A DNA stretch of 64,000 nucleotides from an uncultured Rhizobiaceae bacterium (GCA_958296345.1 CATQIJ010000006.1:186001-250000); one strand, 5' to 3'. Numbered from the stretch's first letter, positions 28,591 through 37,829 are shown. The notes: a model not told the origin generated them from the letters alone. Numbers and translations: made by a program.

Positions 28591-29604
28591 TTAGTAAGTA
28601 AGCGAGATTATTGCGCCGTCACGTTCAATCATGACACTTGCATCTGTGATATTAACAATTTTCCAACCACCTTTGATGCTACTGCCAAGACTTCCAACAA
28701 TACCGTCTTTGAAAAAGACAGAAGGGTTGTCGTCTAGCCAAACAGATTTAATTTGAGGTAAGTCTGTACCCATTTTTGCACGGCTTACGTCCCTAATAAG
28801 AGGCGGGAAATTTGAGGTGGTATCATACCACTGAAGAAAACTTGTCCAACGAGGTAGCTCTTTATCAGAGATGTTTCCATAGACTCTAATAGAGCCATCT
28901 GCGGTGGGGCTGACGCGAAGTTTGTGGTTTAGTTTCAAATCTTCAAGCTTTACTCTAACAGTCCAAGCAAATGCTTTGTCATGTGGTTGGCTAGGAGCGG
29001 ATGAAATTGTACCTAATATTGTACTTGAAGTTTTTTCAATGCCATATTGCATTGTGCTTGCAACCCGAGAACCAGCTTCTGCAACCGTTCCAAGAAAACC
29101 TGCGGCTATGCTATAGATAATCGGAACCATTGCGATTAGGCAGATGAAAGCTAAAGCTCGAATGCCAGGTTTTATGAATGATCTTGGATCAGCAATGCGT
29201 GAAACTACGATTTTTGTATCACCAAAACTGATTTCTTCATCGCTTGATATATCAGCATGTTGGCCAACTTCTACGATCGAACCATCTTCCACAGTTATCT
29301 GTGCATCTATCGGTGTGATCCGCAGTTGAGAAAATATGCCAGATTTAAGCGTAAGCTCAAAGTGTTGGGGTGCAATATTTGCCCCAAATAAGATGACATC
29401 GTTTTCTTGAGAATTACCAACAGTCAACGTGCCATTTTTTTGAATGTGAGTGGAACCTGCATGAACGCCTTCTAAAACTTCCAGCATATAATGGCCAGCG
29501 TGTTTTAAAGTATTATTGGCATTAGAAAGATAAGCCTTTGCATTATTTGCATCGGCTGAATTTATTTTTGAAATTCCTGTGTTGATGAAATTATTCATGC
29601 TCAT
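28591..29604 (-). CDS. sctD: T3S inner ring protein SctD with FHA domain
   Basis: This 337-residue single-span inner-membrane ring protein has an N-terminal FHA domain (residues about 40-135: HYMLEVLEGVHAGSTHIQKN, later NDVILFGANIAPQHFELTLK). A transmembrane segment follows (ALAFICLIAMVPIIYSIAAG, about 150-170), and the periplasmic region carries BON-like ring-building folds (SPTADGSIRVYGNISDKELP). This is the usual SctD architecture. It appears to be transcribed on its own, with gaps on both sides. Confidence 0.88.
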   Translation of the reverse strand: MSMNNFINTGISKINSADANNAKAYLSNANNTLKHAGHYMLEVLEGVHAGSTHIQKNGTLTVGNSQENDVILFGANIAPQHFELTLKSGIFSQLRITPIDAQITVEDGSIVEVGQHADISSDEEISFGDTKIVVSRIADPRSFIKPGIRALAFICLIAMVPIIYSIAAGFLGTVAEAGSRVASTMQYGIEKTSSTILGTISSAPSQPHDKAFAWTVRVKLEDLKLNHKLRVSPTADGSIRVYGNISDKELPRWTSFLQWYDTTSNFPPLIRDVSRAKMGTDLPQIKSVWLDDNPSVFFKDGIVGSLGSSIKGGWKIVNITDASVMIERDGAIISLTY

Positions 29605-29667
29605 CTAAAACTCAATTGGGCTGTGATTATTAATGGATCGTTTTTATTTTGTGTAGTTCTACAAAAC

Positions 29668-29853
29668 CTATTGTGGGCGTTGTTTTAATGCGTAAAGGTC
29701 TGCACCTTTTTTTGTTGTGATTGTTAGTGTTTGGGTAGCGCCCTTGATTGCATATTCAAATGCTTCTGTGAGCTTTGTGTTACCTTGAGAATTGCTAGCA
29801 GTGCTTTGTTTGTTGCCTGCTGCTGAAACTGATTCAATACTAGGTGCGTTCAT
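29668..29853 (-). CDS. Candidate T3S needle/pilus subunit 2 (61 aa)
   Basis: This 61-residue paralogue of the protein at 15824-16006 is encoded at the other end of the locus on the opposite strand. The shared C-terminal half reads TKLTEAFEYAIKGATQTLTI then KKGADLYALKQRPQ. It starts at ATG 29853 after a GGGAG site. The N-terminus is Ser/Asn/Gln-rich, as in many secreted small type III subunits. Homology to NopA/SctF is suspected from size and context, not demonstrated. Confidence 0.7.
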   Translation of the reverse strand: MNAPSIESVSAAGNKQSTASNSQGNTKLTEAFEYAIKGATQTLTITTKKGADLYALKQRPQ

Positions 29854-29966
29854 TACATACTCCCGTGTGTAAAATTTTCTTTTGTGTATGTGTTATACCA
29901 CACGTACTACGTTTTTTTTTGTCTTTAATACCTATTGAGATAGGGGAAATTACGTAGGTAAATTAG
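29854..29966 (-). promoter_or_regulatory. Promoter region of needle-like gene 2
   Basis: This short intergenic region carries, on the minus strand, ACGTAGTACGTGTGGTATAAC (29888-29908) and, further upstream, TACGTA at 29951-29956. TATAAC is a plausible -10 element. The ACGTAGT core also occurs at 13494 and 25319. Confidence 0.35.
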
Positions 29967-30602
29967 TTAGTTTTTGCTAACTGTACCAAACCTAATAATC
30001 TTTAATTTATCTTTTTTAATTTTTTTGTTTTTGTTCAAAGCTTCTGCAATTAATTCGACGCTGGCTATGTAACTAACAGAGCCATTTACAATTACAGAAT
30101 TGCTGTCTTCTACAAAGTTTAAGTCATGCGCTTGTGATTTAAGTCCTGAGCCAGAGATTGCTTTTTTAAGATCTTCCATATCCGTTTCGCCTAAAAAAAT
30201 CATACGTGTTGAGTTTTCAGAGCCAACGGAAACATACAGTTGTTTTTGTTGGAAGTGCCATTTTAGATCAAATTGCGGTGCAATCTTTTTTAGCATTTCT
30301 TCAATGTTCAGCGGTAAGGACATATTTTTTAATGTGCCTCGTACACGCGATGTCATTGTGATTTCATAGCCATTGCGGCGCGCTGCGTGGCGCAAGAAGT
30401 CAGGTAATGATTGTTCAACAATGTATATCTTTGGTTTTTTAGCAGGTGCATAAGCTAAGGTGTTTGTAGTTTGGCTAGCTAGGTTCTGTGATTGAACCGA
30501 AGTTAGGTCGCTAGCATGAGCTGACGTAGCCGAATACAAAGTAACTGCCGTGGATAGAGCGATAAAAAAATCAGTAATTTTCTTTGTGAAGGAAGTACTC
30601 AT
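29967..30602 (-). CDS. rhcC1: T3S secretin N-terminal half, RhcC1-like
   Basis: This 211-residue exported protein has a signal peptide (hydrophobic core FFIALSTAVTLYSATSAHAS). It then has the two secretin N-domains: PKIYIVEQSLPDFLRHAARR, and a second ring-building fold with LNFVEDSNSVIVNGSVSYIA. It stops where a canonical secretin would continue into the pore. Rhizobial loci split SctC into RhcC1 (this half) and RhcC2 (the pore), and no RhcC2 is present in the window. The start overlaps the regulator's stop (ATGA). Confidence 0.82.
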   Translation of the reverse strand: MSTSFTKKITDFFIALSTAVTLYSATSAHASDLTSVQSQNLASQTTNTLAYAPAKKPKIYIVEQSLPDFLRHAARRNGYEITMTSRVRGTLKNMSLPLNIEEMLKKIAPQFDLKWHFQQKQLYVSVGSENSTRMIFLGETDMEDLKKAISGSGLKSQAHDLNFVEDSNSVIVNGSVSYIASVELIAEALNKNKKIKKDKLKIIRFGTVSKN

Positions 30603-31300
30603 GAGTTTCTCTCAGCCGTAGTATTGTTGTCGATATTAATAGATATATCGCCAGCCATATTTGAAAGCCTAAGAGAACGCGCAATACGTACTAAGTGGCT
30701 TAATGTGTTTGATTTCGTCTTACGGCGAATGTTTAAACGATGTGTCTCAACTGTACGCACTGAAAGATCATGTTTGTTTGCGATTTCTTTATTGCAATAA
30801 CCATTCGCAAGCAGAGATAGAACCTCTAATTCTCTTGATGTCAGATCGTAAGCATTCTTTTGGCTAGCGGCTGTGTATTTAACTTGAAAAAGTATGTTTG
30901 TTAGGTTCTCGGAGAAAAAATTCCCCCCCTCTAAAACAGCTCTTACCGCAGCTCCGTATTCTCCTGATGTAGCGTTTTGCCCAATAAATCCATCGGTGCC
31001 ACATTCTTTGAAATCTTGAAGAAGGCTTGCGTCTTGTCCGATATAACAAACGACGGTTTTTCTATCTGGGTATTTATTTTTGAAAGTACGTATGAATTTA
31101 AAGACATCGCTCCCAGGTAATGAGGCGCTTAATAGCAGAACTTCATGTTCATGCACTTCACTGGCATAGAGGGCAGCTTCGGTGTCTCCAGCTTCTGCAA
31201 TGACCACGCAATCACCTTGTGCTTCTAGGAAAGTTCTAAGCCCTTCGCGAACAATTGGATGCGAATCTACAACCACAATCCGAATATCGTTAGACTCCAT
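30599..31300 (-). CDS. LuxR/NarL-type regulator with degenerate receiver
   Basis: This 233-residue protein has a receiver-like domain (residues 1-120) and a C-terminal LuxR helix-turn-helix (LTSRELEVLSLLANGYCNKE, SVRTVETHRLNI). Phosphorylation residues are lost. The acceptor Asp of LLDxSLPG is Ser (LLLSASLPGSD), the invariant Lys before the domain end is replaced (GFIGQNAT), and the acidic pair is reduced to one Asp (VVDSHPIVREGL). It is therefore probably phosphorylation-independent. It is cotranscribed with rhcC1 and is the likely regulator of the T3S locus. Confidence 0.85.
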   Translation of the reverse strand: MESNDIRIVVVDSHPIVREGLRTFLEAQGDCVVIAEAGDTEAALYASEVHEHEVLLLSASLPGSDVFKFIRTFKNKYPDRKTVVCYIGQDASLLQDFKECGTDGFIGQNATSGEYGAAVRAVLEGGNFFSENLTNILFQVKYTAASQKNAYDLTSRELEVLSLLANGYCNKEIANKHDLSVRTVETHRLNIRRKTKSNTLSHLVRIARSLRLSNMAGDISINIDNNTTAERNS

Positions 31301-31523
31301 AATTACTTCCTCATCTATAAATTGTAAGCTGTATCAAAATCGTACACAGCTTTGATCTTGCAGATGATGTTTCAAGTTTCGTGCCAAGATTGTATTTTAT
31401 TTATAAAATTATTAGTGCTGAGGTGTTCTGCTCTTCTTAGTTATTATAGAAAAACATGGGCTTAGTTTCTAAGGCCGGTTTAATACTCTTGAAATTACCT
31501 AAATCTGTCACCATTATCTTTCC
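31301..31523. promoter_or_regulatory. Divergent intergenic region
   Basis: This AT-rich 220-bp region lies between the divergently transcribed T3S regulator and the lipase-like gene. It should carry both promoters. No recognisable operator was found. Confidence 0.3.
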
Positions 31524-32255
31524 ATGTTAAATTCTTTGAAAAAACTTATTGTTTCTGCGTTGGCTATGGTTGGGTTTGTATCCAATACTCATGCCGATAT
31601 ATCTGCTAATGGCGAGCAGGTGATCTTACTTCATGGAATTGCGCGTTCAGCTTCGCACATGAAGGGTCTAGAAGAGTTTTTGACTAAAAAAGGGTATAAG
31701 GTTTTTAATCTAGATTACCCTTCAACCAGCCATACGCTTGATAAACTAACTGCTCTTGTCGCTGCGGACATCACTAAAAAGATACGCGCTGATAAGCCTG
31801 TTCATTTCATTGGGTATTCAATGGGGGGAATTGTTACGAGAGCTGTTTTGAATAAATATAAACCTGATAATTTAGGGCGAGTTGTTCAATTAGCTTCACC
31901 AAATAAAGGCAGTGAGGTTGCTGATTTTTTAAAAGATAATTGGCTTTATGAAAAGGTTTATGGACCTACTGGTAAACAACTAATTACAGAAGGTGCTGGC
32001 ATCGATGAGTTGCTTGGCAAAGTTGACTATGAGCTTGGTGTTGTTGCTGGCAATTTTAGTATTGACCCAGTGTCCTCATCTCTCATTCCTGGTGATGATG
32101 ATGGTAAGGTTTCTGTAGAAAGTACTAAGGTTGTTGGTATGAAAGACGATGTGTTGGTTTATGCATCCCATACGTTTTTTCCTCAAAATGAAGACGTTCA
32201 AAAAAGAGCATTGGAATTCATAAGGTTTGGAAAATTTTTAGCTAAAGAAGAATAG
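31524..32255 (+). CDS. Exported alpha/beta-hydrolase, lipase-like
   Basis: This 243-residue serine hydrolase has a short signal peptide (LIVSALAMVGFVSNTHA). It has the oxyanion-hole region VILLHGIARSASHMKGLEEF, the nucleophile elbow GYSMGG (residue about 97), a late Asp in PGDDDGKV and the catalytic His in VYASHTFFPQN. It belongs to the small bacterial lipase/esterase or PGAP1-like group, acting on lipid or ester bonds in the periplasm or outside. It lies next to the T3S locus on the opposite strand. A connection is not shown. Confidence 0.85.
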   Translation: MLNSLKKLIVSALAMVGFVSNTHADISANGEQVILLHGIARSASHMKGLEEFLTKKGYKVFNLDYPSTSHTLDKLTALVAADITKKIRADKPVHFIGYSMGGIVTRAVLNKYKPDNLGRVVQLASPNKGSEVADFLKDNWLYEKVYGPTGKQLITEGAGIDELLGKVDYELGVVAGNFSIDPVSSSLIPGDDDGKVSVESTKVVGMKDDVLVYASHTFFPQNEDVQKRALEFIRFGKFLAKEE

Positions 32256-32260
32256 TATAT

Positions 32261-32482
32261 TCAGTCAGCAATATGATAAATAGGACAGCCAACAGCGCCA
32301 CGTCCTAAGTCTTCTTTTCTAAAGTATATTTTTTTATGATTAAAAGTAGTATCTAGAAATATGCATATTCTACCGTTTGATCTCGCTTCATGATTAACAA
32401 AGGCGCTTACGCCATTAATGTGCGCCAATCCATAAATTATAAAAAATACGGCTAATGAAAACATAAATTGATCGCGACTCAT
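32261..32482 (-). CDS. Small hypothetical membrane-anchored protein
   Basis: This 73-residue protein has an N-terminal hydrophobic segment (FMFSLAVFFIIYGLAHINGV) and a polar remainder with two cysteines (GRICIF and AVGCPIYH). It could be a signal peptide or a membrane anchor. ATG 32482 follows AGGAAAATTGAA. No family is recognised. It converges with the lipase-like gene, 5 bp away. Confidence 0.5.
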   Translation of the reverse strand: MSRDQFMFSLAVFFIIYGLAHINGVSAFVNHEARSNGRICIFLDTTFNHKKIYFRKEDLGRGAVGCPIYHIAD

Positions 32483-32679
32483 TTCAATTTTCCTAATTAA
32501 TTTTGCATTCTACTTATATCTAGTTGTTTAATATATATAAAATTTTAATAATAATTTTTTAATCTATTAATGTTTTCTCGGAATTTTTTTTCTACACTTT
32601 CTGACATTTGTTGAAAAATTATTCCTCCCAAATTCATTTGTAAAAGCTCACATTAGTCATTCACAAAAGGAGAATGATG

Positions 32680-33183
32680 ATGTCCCAGATTATTACACCT
32701 AATTTTGCAACTCCAAGTCCAAAGACAAAAAACCTAATACAGCGTATGGCACGTTTTGATTTACATGACCGTATTGAGTTGATTGGTAATGAATTCGGAA
32801 AAATGGGATTTAGAACAAGTTTTTCTTTAGCAGATCAAGTGCTAACGCATGTACTTATAACAAACCGAGCTAATGTAGAGTTTGTAATAGATCTTGATGC
32901 TAATAAAAAAGGTGATGTTCTTGAAAGCTTACGCGATATCACTCGTGAGACTTATGCTCTAGAGTTTAAGAAGCGTCTTTCAAAGGGCGTTGAGACTGTT
33001 TTGGTGAGTGATAATGTCGATCATTATATTGCCAAGGATAAAGTACACAATTTGCTTACCATTAATCCATTGGCGGATTGGACAGCTAGAGATCTGGTGG
33101 ATTATATCTTGGCGCATGAAATTCCTGTTGATCCCGCTGATATGGCGGCAATACAGCCTGAACTTAACATTCAGGCTGCATAA
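32680..33183 (+). CDS. CysH-derived protein without catalytic motifs
   Basis: The 167-residue protein resembles the ends of phosphoadenosine phosphosulfate reductase. It has an N-terminal part like RFDLHDRIELIGNEFGKMGF then FSLADQVLTHV, and a later INPLADWTARDLVDYILAHE followed by IPVDPADM, as in CysH. The middle with the cofactor-binding loops and the CC pair is missing, as is the C-terminal ECGLH catalytic cysteine, and there is no cysteine at all. It is thus a truncated or repurposed relative, not a reductase. I chose ATG 32680 of three adjacent ATGs because AGGAG lies 7 bases upstream. Confidence 0.7.
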   Translation: MSQIITPNFATPSPKTKNLIQRMARFDLHDRIELIGNEFGKMGFRTSFSLADQVLTHVLITNRANVEFVIDLDANKKGDVLESLRDITRETYALEFKKRLSKGVETVLVSDNVDHYIAKDKVHNLLTINPLADWTARDLVDYILAHEIPVDPADMAAIQPELNIQAA

Positions 33184-33202
33184 TAGTTCTTGAGACTAAA
33201 GC

Positions 33203-34147
33203 TTATAGTTTTAGCTGGTAGCTTGTTGGCACATATTTAAAACCATTATCCCGGGTTTCAACATAGCCTGTGGCTGGGAATGGCATGTGATATCCAATGA
33301 ACGGAATTTTATCAGTTGCCAGCATGTCGAGCACTTTACGCCGAGTAGCCGCCGCTGCTGCCTTGTCCATGTCAAACTTTACTTCCCAATCAGGATAGGC
33401 AAGCGACCAGGCATAGTGGTTAGCGAAATCTGCTAGCAGGGCAATTTGTTTACCCTTGCTTTCGATCATATAAGACATATGGCCTGGCGTGTGACCGAAG
33501 GTTTCCATTGCTGTAATTCCGGATGCAATAGTGTCACCACCCTTGATGAAACTAAGTTTCTCAACGAGTGGTTTTACTTTCTTGACCATAAGGGCAGGGA
33601 TACCGCTTGTCGGATCTTGCTTGATCCAGAAGTCATACTCGGTCGAGCCTGTGACATAGTGGGCATTAGGGAAGGTTGGTTTACCATTCAATATGAGGCC
33701 ACTGATGTGATCTGGGTGCATGTGTGTAATGACAACAATATCAACTTGATCAGGTGTATAACCAGCGGCTGCAAGCGCACCTACAATGTTTCCCTTCTCG
33801 CCAAGACCTGTATCAAACAAGATTAACTCGTTGCCTGTATTGACTACAGTAGGAGTGAAGAAGAACTGTGACTTGTCTGCTGGAATAAGATTTTCGGCAG
33901 AGACTTTGCCAAACTCTTCTTTGCTTACATTCATGCCGAAAATGGATTGAATGTTATTTACGGGAAATTGATTATCCAATAGGGTTGTAACATCAAAGCT
34001 TCCTCGTTTTACTCGCGAAAATATTCCACCAGTTGCATCCAGCAAAGGTGCTTTTGCGAAGGTTGATGTTGACGCAAGACTGGCTGTTGTTACTGCTGCA
34101 CTTCCTGCAACAAACTGGCGTCGAGTAATTTCTGAAATTAAAGGCAT
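33203..34147 (-). CDS. Tat-exported metallo-beta-lactamase-fold hydrolase
   Basis: This 314-residue enzyme begins with a twin-arginine signal (SEITRRQFVAGSAAVTTA). The metal-binding motif is VVITHMHPDHISGL, with later His residues in GHTPGHMSYMI and the Asp in LLADFANHYAW. It belongs to the lactonase/sulfatase-like MBL group related to N-acyl-homoserine lactonases, but the substrate cannot be told. The start ATG 34147 has GGAG upstream and places the Tat motif at the N-terminus; the longer frame adds 11 unrelated residues. Confidence 0.85.
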   Translation of the reverse strand: MPLISEITRRQFVAGSAAVTTASLASTSTFAKAPLLDATGGIFSRVKRGSFDVTTLLDNQFPVNNIQSIFGMNVSKEEFGKVSAENLIPADKSQFFFTPTVVNTGNELILFDTGLGEKGNIVGALAAAGYTPDQVDIVVITHMHPDHISGLILNGKPTFPNAHYVTGSTEYDFWIKQDPTSGIPALMVKKVKPLVEKLSFIKGGDTIASGITAMETFGHTPGHMSYMIESKGKQIALLADFANHYAWSLAYPDWEVKFDMDKAAAAATRRKVLDMLATDKIPFIGYHMPFPATGYVETRDNGFKYVPTSYQLKL

Positions 34148-34831
34148 GATGTATCTCCGAAATATGCAGTTTATGATCAAGTATCAGATTGTATGGGATA
34201 ACCCTATCTGTAAGCAATATGCTCTCACAACCTTGTGTCATAAAATTGAAATGCTGATGGAAAAAGACAAGAATGATGCCCAGTCATTCCTGTCGTTCTA
34301 TTTGTTGCCTGTAGAGAACTTGTATTAACTTCTATTTTCCATGTGGGGGAATTGAAACAGGAAATAGGTGTATAGTTCTTCTTGCTTACTTTGTTTTGCG
34401 ACAGAGAGTGGTTAGCGGCACTCTCTGCCGCCGCATAATCTTCTCGCCCCGATCAGACTATGCGTTGACGTATGTGATAATCCATAAACTGTAGATTAAG
34501 CACACAAATAGTACTGCCACCCCGATGCCCGTCAGGATGGCAGATGACGGTCTTGCCCCTGAACTTTATTCAAGAGACCGAAATATCCTTGAAGCTTAGT
34601 TGTGCTTCAATAAAAAATATAAACTAAAAAAAATTTGCTTTGCCCCAAAGAATGGGTTCAAAACTATTCTCAAGTACATGAGATGTTTATGCTCTTTTTA
34701 TTTGGGTAAAATAAGTAAGTTACGGTTACATGGGTTTAAGCTATTGGAATAAAATGATTAATTACTATTCTCAATTAGTTCCCAGTTATGCTTCGCTCTT
34801 TCAAGTCTCTCAGCAATCCTCGTTGCAAACG
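34148..34831. other. Gene-poor AT-rich region
   Basis: In 680 bases I see no complete gene. A hairpin (AGAGAGTG and CACTCTCT around GTTAGCGG) lies near 34400-34425. On the minus strand 34458-34565 encodes a membrane-span-like stretch (AILTGIGVAVLFVCLIYSLW) ending at TAG 34458, with no ATG in frame. A TTG after AAGGA upstream would join it only through one indel, so it may be the remnant of a small membrane protein. Confidence 0.35.
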
Positions 34832-36557
34832 TTATGTCAAAGCCACGGCGGATAAGAGCTGACTTTGGGTTGTTGCAAAATCTGGTTCTGTAATATTTAA
34901 AGTATTTGCTGCAGCGTGTGCTCGTCTAGTATCGTTTTGCCTGTCCGCAGAAAGTATGATTGCTATAGCAAGTAGAGGAGAATCCTCTGCTTGAAATTTT
35001 TCTGAAAGCCTATCTGCGGTTTTAAAACTACCTGTTACATCTGCATATAAGTAGGCATAAAATGCTAACCATGAAGGAAGAACGGGTGTTAGTTTTAGCG
35101 CTTTTTCTAATACGGGTTTTGCTTTTTCTTGTTCATTTATTGACACTAAATAAGCTGCGTAATCACCTATTATATCTCTGTCATATGGATTAAGTGACAT
35201 TGCTTTTGATGCCGCATATATAGCCGCTTCTCGATTGCCTCTAGTTTTTTCAACGGCAAATAACGCTTGGAATGCACGGGCATTTCCCGGATCTAAAGTA
35301 ATTGCTTTTTCGGCATATTCTTGTGCATCGTTTAACGGTGAATTGCTTACTTCAATAATTTGCTTGCGATATGCTTCCACATACAAGAAGGTGAGCATGG
35401 AGTACATTGAAGAAGAAGCATTGGGGTGTGAGGTTGCTCGGCGTGCACAATCTAGTCCATTTGCGTAGGCTTGGAGGTCTTCCTTTGCAAAGTAGGAATA
35501 AATTGCTCTTATGCAATCAAGCCTTGGCGGAGGGAATTTATTTGATGTAATGTCGCCATGTATTATCCCATAGGGCGACATTAATTCTGAAGTAATATTG
35601 GCAATTTTTTCAAAGTTAAATTTTCTTTGCTCACCTTCAGAACGAGGGAAAATTAATCTACCAGACCATACAATCTCATTGGTTGGTGGGCGAGTGAGGG
35701 TTAAAAAAGGCTTCCAGTGTTTCATTATTGGGTGCTTTGGAAAAAAACATGGATAGATGATAATCTGAGGAAATTCGTTTTAAAAATTTTGAGTTTTCTA
35801 CGCCACTAATATTAAATACACGGTATTCATTAAACCGTGAAAATGAAACGACTGCTGTAGACTGTATCTTTTTTGCAGAAATCCATTCGGGTATATCATC
35901 TTGTTGGGCGTTTATGCGCAATGAGAGTGTAGGCAAAGTTGCATCTTCAAGAGATATAATTTGTTTTCCAGGTAAAACTGTTGGTTCAATTTTTGTGTAT
36001 TCGGAATAATAATTGTAGCCAATTAAACCTGTAATCAATACTCCAAATGAACATGCGAAAAGTAATATCCATGGTACGGTTTTAGATTTTATTTGTGATG
36101 GCTCCCTTTGAGTAGAGTGCCTATCAAAACCAATATTAATATCGGTATCTTCTAAAACTGCTAGCTTGTCTTGAAAACTGGTTTTACTATCAGATAGAGT
36201 TTTTGATAACTCAACCTTTGGGATGTAGCTTCCTTTTATCAGTTGAATTTTTACATTCTCACCTTCCAGCGTAAACCCATCTGTATCTCTAATATAATTT
36301 TCTAGTGCCTGGCGTAATCTGCCTGCCATAACTCTAACTGATGGATCAACTTGAGGGTCAAAGTCATCAGGTCTTCCAAGTGCGTCAACGCCAATTGTAT
36401 AGCCTTTAATTTCAAGCTCTTTTTCATCGAGTGTTTTGTTCACTATGAATGTTAGAAAATTTGATAATTGGCTCGAGTTTGCAAACCCTGCCGAAGCAAG
36501 AATATCTTGCAAGGCAAGCTTGATAAGCTTCTTTTGAGCTTTGCTGTAGGTTGCCAA
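34832..36557 (-). pseudogene. wHTH/TPR membrane regulator, one frameshift
   Basis: Two frames join into one protein of about 575 residues. The first has an N-terminal winged-helix-like domain typical of proteins annotated as adenylate-cyclase or TPR regulators (LSNFLTFIVNKTLDEKELEI, IGVDALGRPDDFDPQVDPSV, RVMAGRLRQALENYI). A membrane span follows (WILLFACSFGVLITGLIGYN). The second frame carries TPR-like repeats (AEKAITLDPGNARAFQALFA). The break is at a run of six A (plus strand 35703-35708), and removing one base restores the frame. The best start is TTG 36557, with GGAGGA 7 bases upstream. The GTG at 36596 is an alternative. Confidence 0.75.
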
Positions 36558-36746
36558 CTGTATTTCCTCCGTGCAGCCCCAGCTGCAAAAATACACTCCT
36601 AACTAATGTTTATATGAGTTTTGGTGAAATGGGAAATATAAATAGATTTCTTCTTTAAAATATTAATGTCGCATTTAGCAGATTGACGTCTTTGCAATGA
36701 TAGGAATAACTGTCGTTTTAGCGATTTTCTTTTGGGGTATAATATA

Positions 36747-37829
36747 ATGAGAGCAGCTGTTTGTAGAGAGTTTGGTAAGCCATTAGTGATTGAAGAAATC
36801 ACGCTCTCAAATCCTAATGAAAATGATGTTAGAGTAAAATTGAAGGCATGTTCAATTTGTCATTCTGATGTGTCATTTGCAGATGGTATTTGGGGAGGGC
36901 AATTGCCTGCTGTTTATGGTCATGAGGGGGCTGGTGTCATTGTAGAAGTTGGTGCTGCTGTTAAAAACTACGCTGTAGGTGATCATGTTATTGTAACACT
37001 CATCCGGCACTGCAGTGATTGTCATTATTGCGCTGATGATGTTGAGGTTCTTTGTGAAGGTGAGTTTGAGTTGTCTCAAAAGGGGCCAATAACGAACGCT
37101 TCTGGTGAAACGCTTGACCAGGCGATGAATTGTGGAGCCTTTGCAGAAGAAGTCTTGGTGCATGAAAGCCAACTACAAAAAGCGCCAAAAGATATGCCGT
37201 TTGATGTAGCTTCTCTTTTGGCTTGCGGTGTTATTACTGGGTATGGCGCTGTTACTCACGCATCGAATTTACGTGAAGGTCAACACGCCGTTGTAATTGG
37301 CTGTGGCGGCGTTGGTCTTAACTCTCTTCAAGGTGCAAGCATAAAATGTGCAGCTAGCGTTATTGCCATGGATCTTGAAGCTGATAAGCGTGAGCTGGCA
37401 TTGAAGTTTGGTGCGACGCACGCAATTGATCCACGTGATAGTGATGTTGTTGACCAAGTAATGGCTATTACAGGTGGGCGCGGTGTCGATGTCGTGTTTG
37501 TAACTGTTGGCGCCAAAGCTGCCATTGACAGTGCTCAGAACTTTATAACTAAGAACGGTACTGTTGTTATTGTTGGAATGCCCTCTAGCGATACACGCGG
37601 TGATTATGATCCAGGTACACTCGCAGCTTGGGGACAAAAGATTATTGGCACGAAAATGGGAAACTGCGTTATTGCTGTCGACATACCAGAGCTTCTAGAA
37701 CTTTATGCAAACGATAAATATAAGCTTGATGAATTAATCTCAGGGCGTTTTAAACTTGAAGATGTTAACCAAGCTTTGGACGAAGTACGTTCTGGTAAGG
37801 CGATTAAGAATGTCATTGTTTTTGACTGA
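36747..37829 (+). CDS. Zinc-dependent alcohol dehydrogenase
   Basis: This 360-residue medium-chain dehydrogenase oxidises an alcohol with NAD(P). Catalytic zinc ligands are visible as CSICHSDVSFAD and GHEGAGVIVEVG. The structural zinc site is a modified cluster (IRHCSDCHYCADDVEVLCEG), and the Rossmann motif is VVIGCGGVGLNSLQGA. ATG 36747 gives the conserved start MRAAVCREFGKPL. It is followed by an enolase-superfamily dehydratase, which suggests a short sugar or sugar-acid pathway. The substrate is unknown. Confidence 0.9.
   Translation: MRAAVCREFGKPLVIEEITLSNPNENDVRVKLKACSICHSDVSFADGIWGGQLPAVYGHEGAGVIVEVGAAVKNYAVGDHVIVTLIRHCSDCHYCADDVEVLCEGEFELSQKGPITNASGETLDQAMNCGAFAEEVLVHESQLQKAPKDMPFDVASLLACGVITGYGAVTHASNLREGQHAVVIGCGGVGLNSLQGASIKCAASVIAMDLEADKRELALKFGATHAIDPRDSDVVDQVMAITGGRGVDVVFVTVGAKAAIDSAQNFITKNGTVVIVGMPSSDTRGDYDPGTLAAWGQKIIGTKMGNCVIAVDIPELLELYANDKYKLDELISGRFKLEDVNQALDEVRSGKAIKNVIVFD

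Noticed and set aside
34146..34328. Plus-strand 60-codon frame after the metallo-beta-lactamase gene
   Set aside because: It overlaps the start region of the minus-strand gene, lacks a good ribosome site and shows no protein-like pattern.
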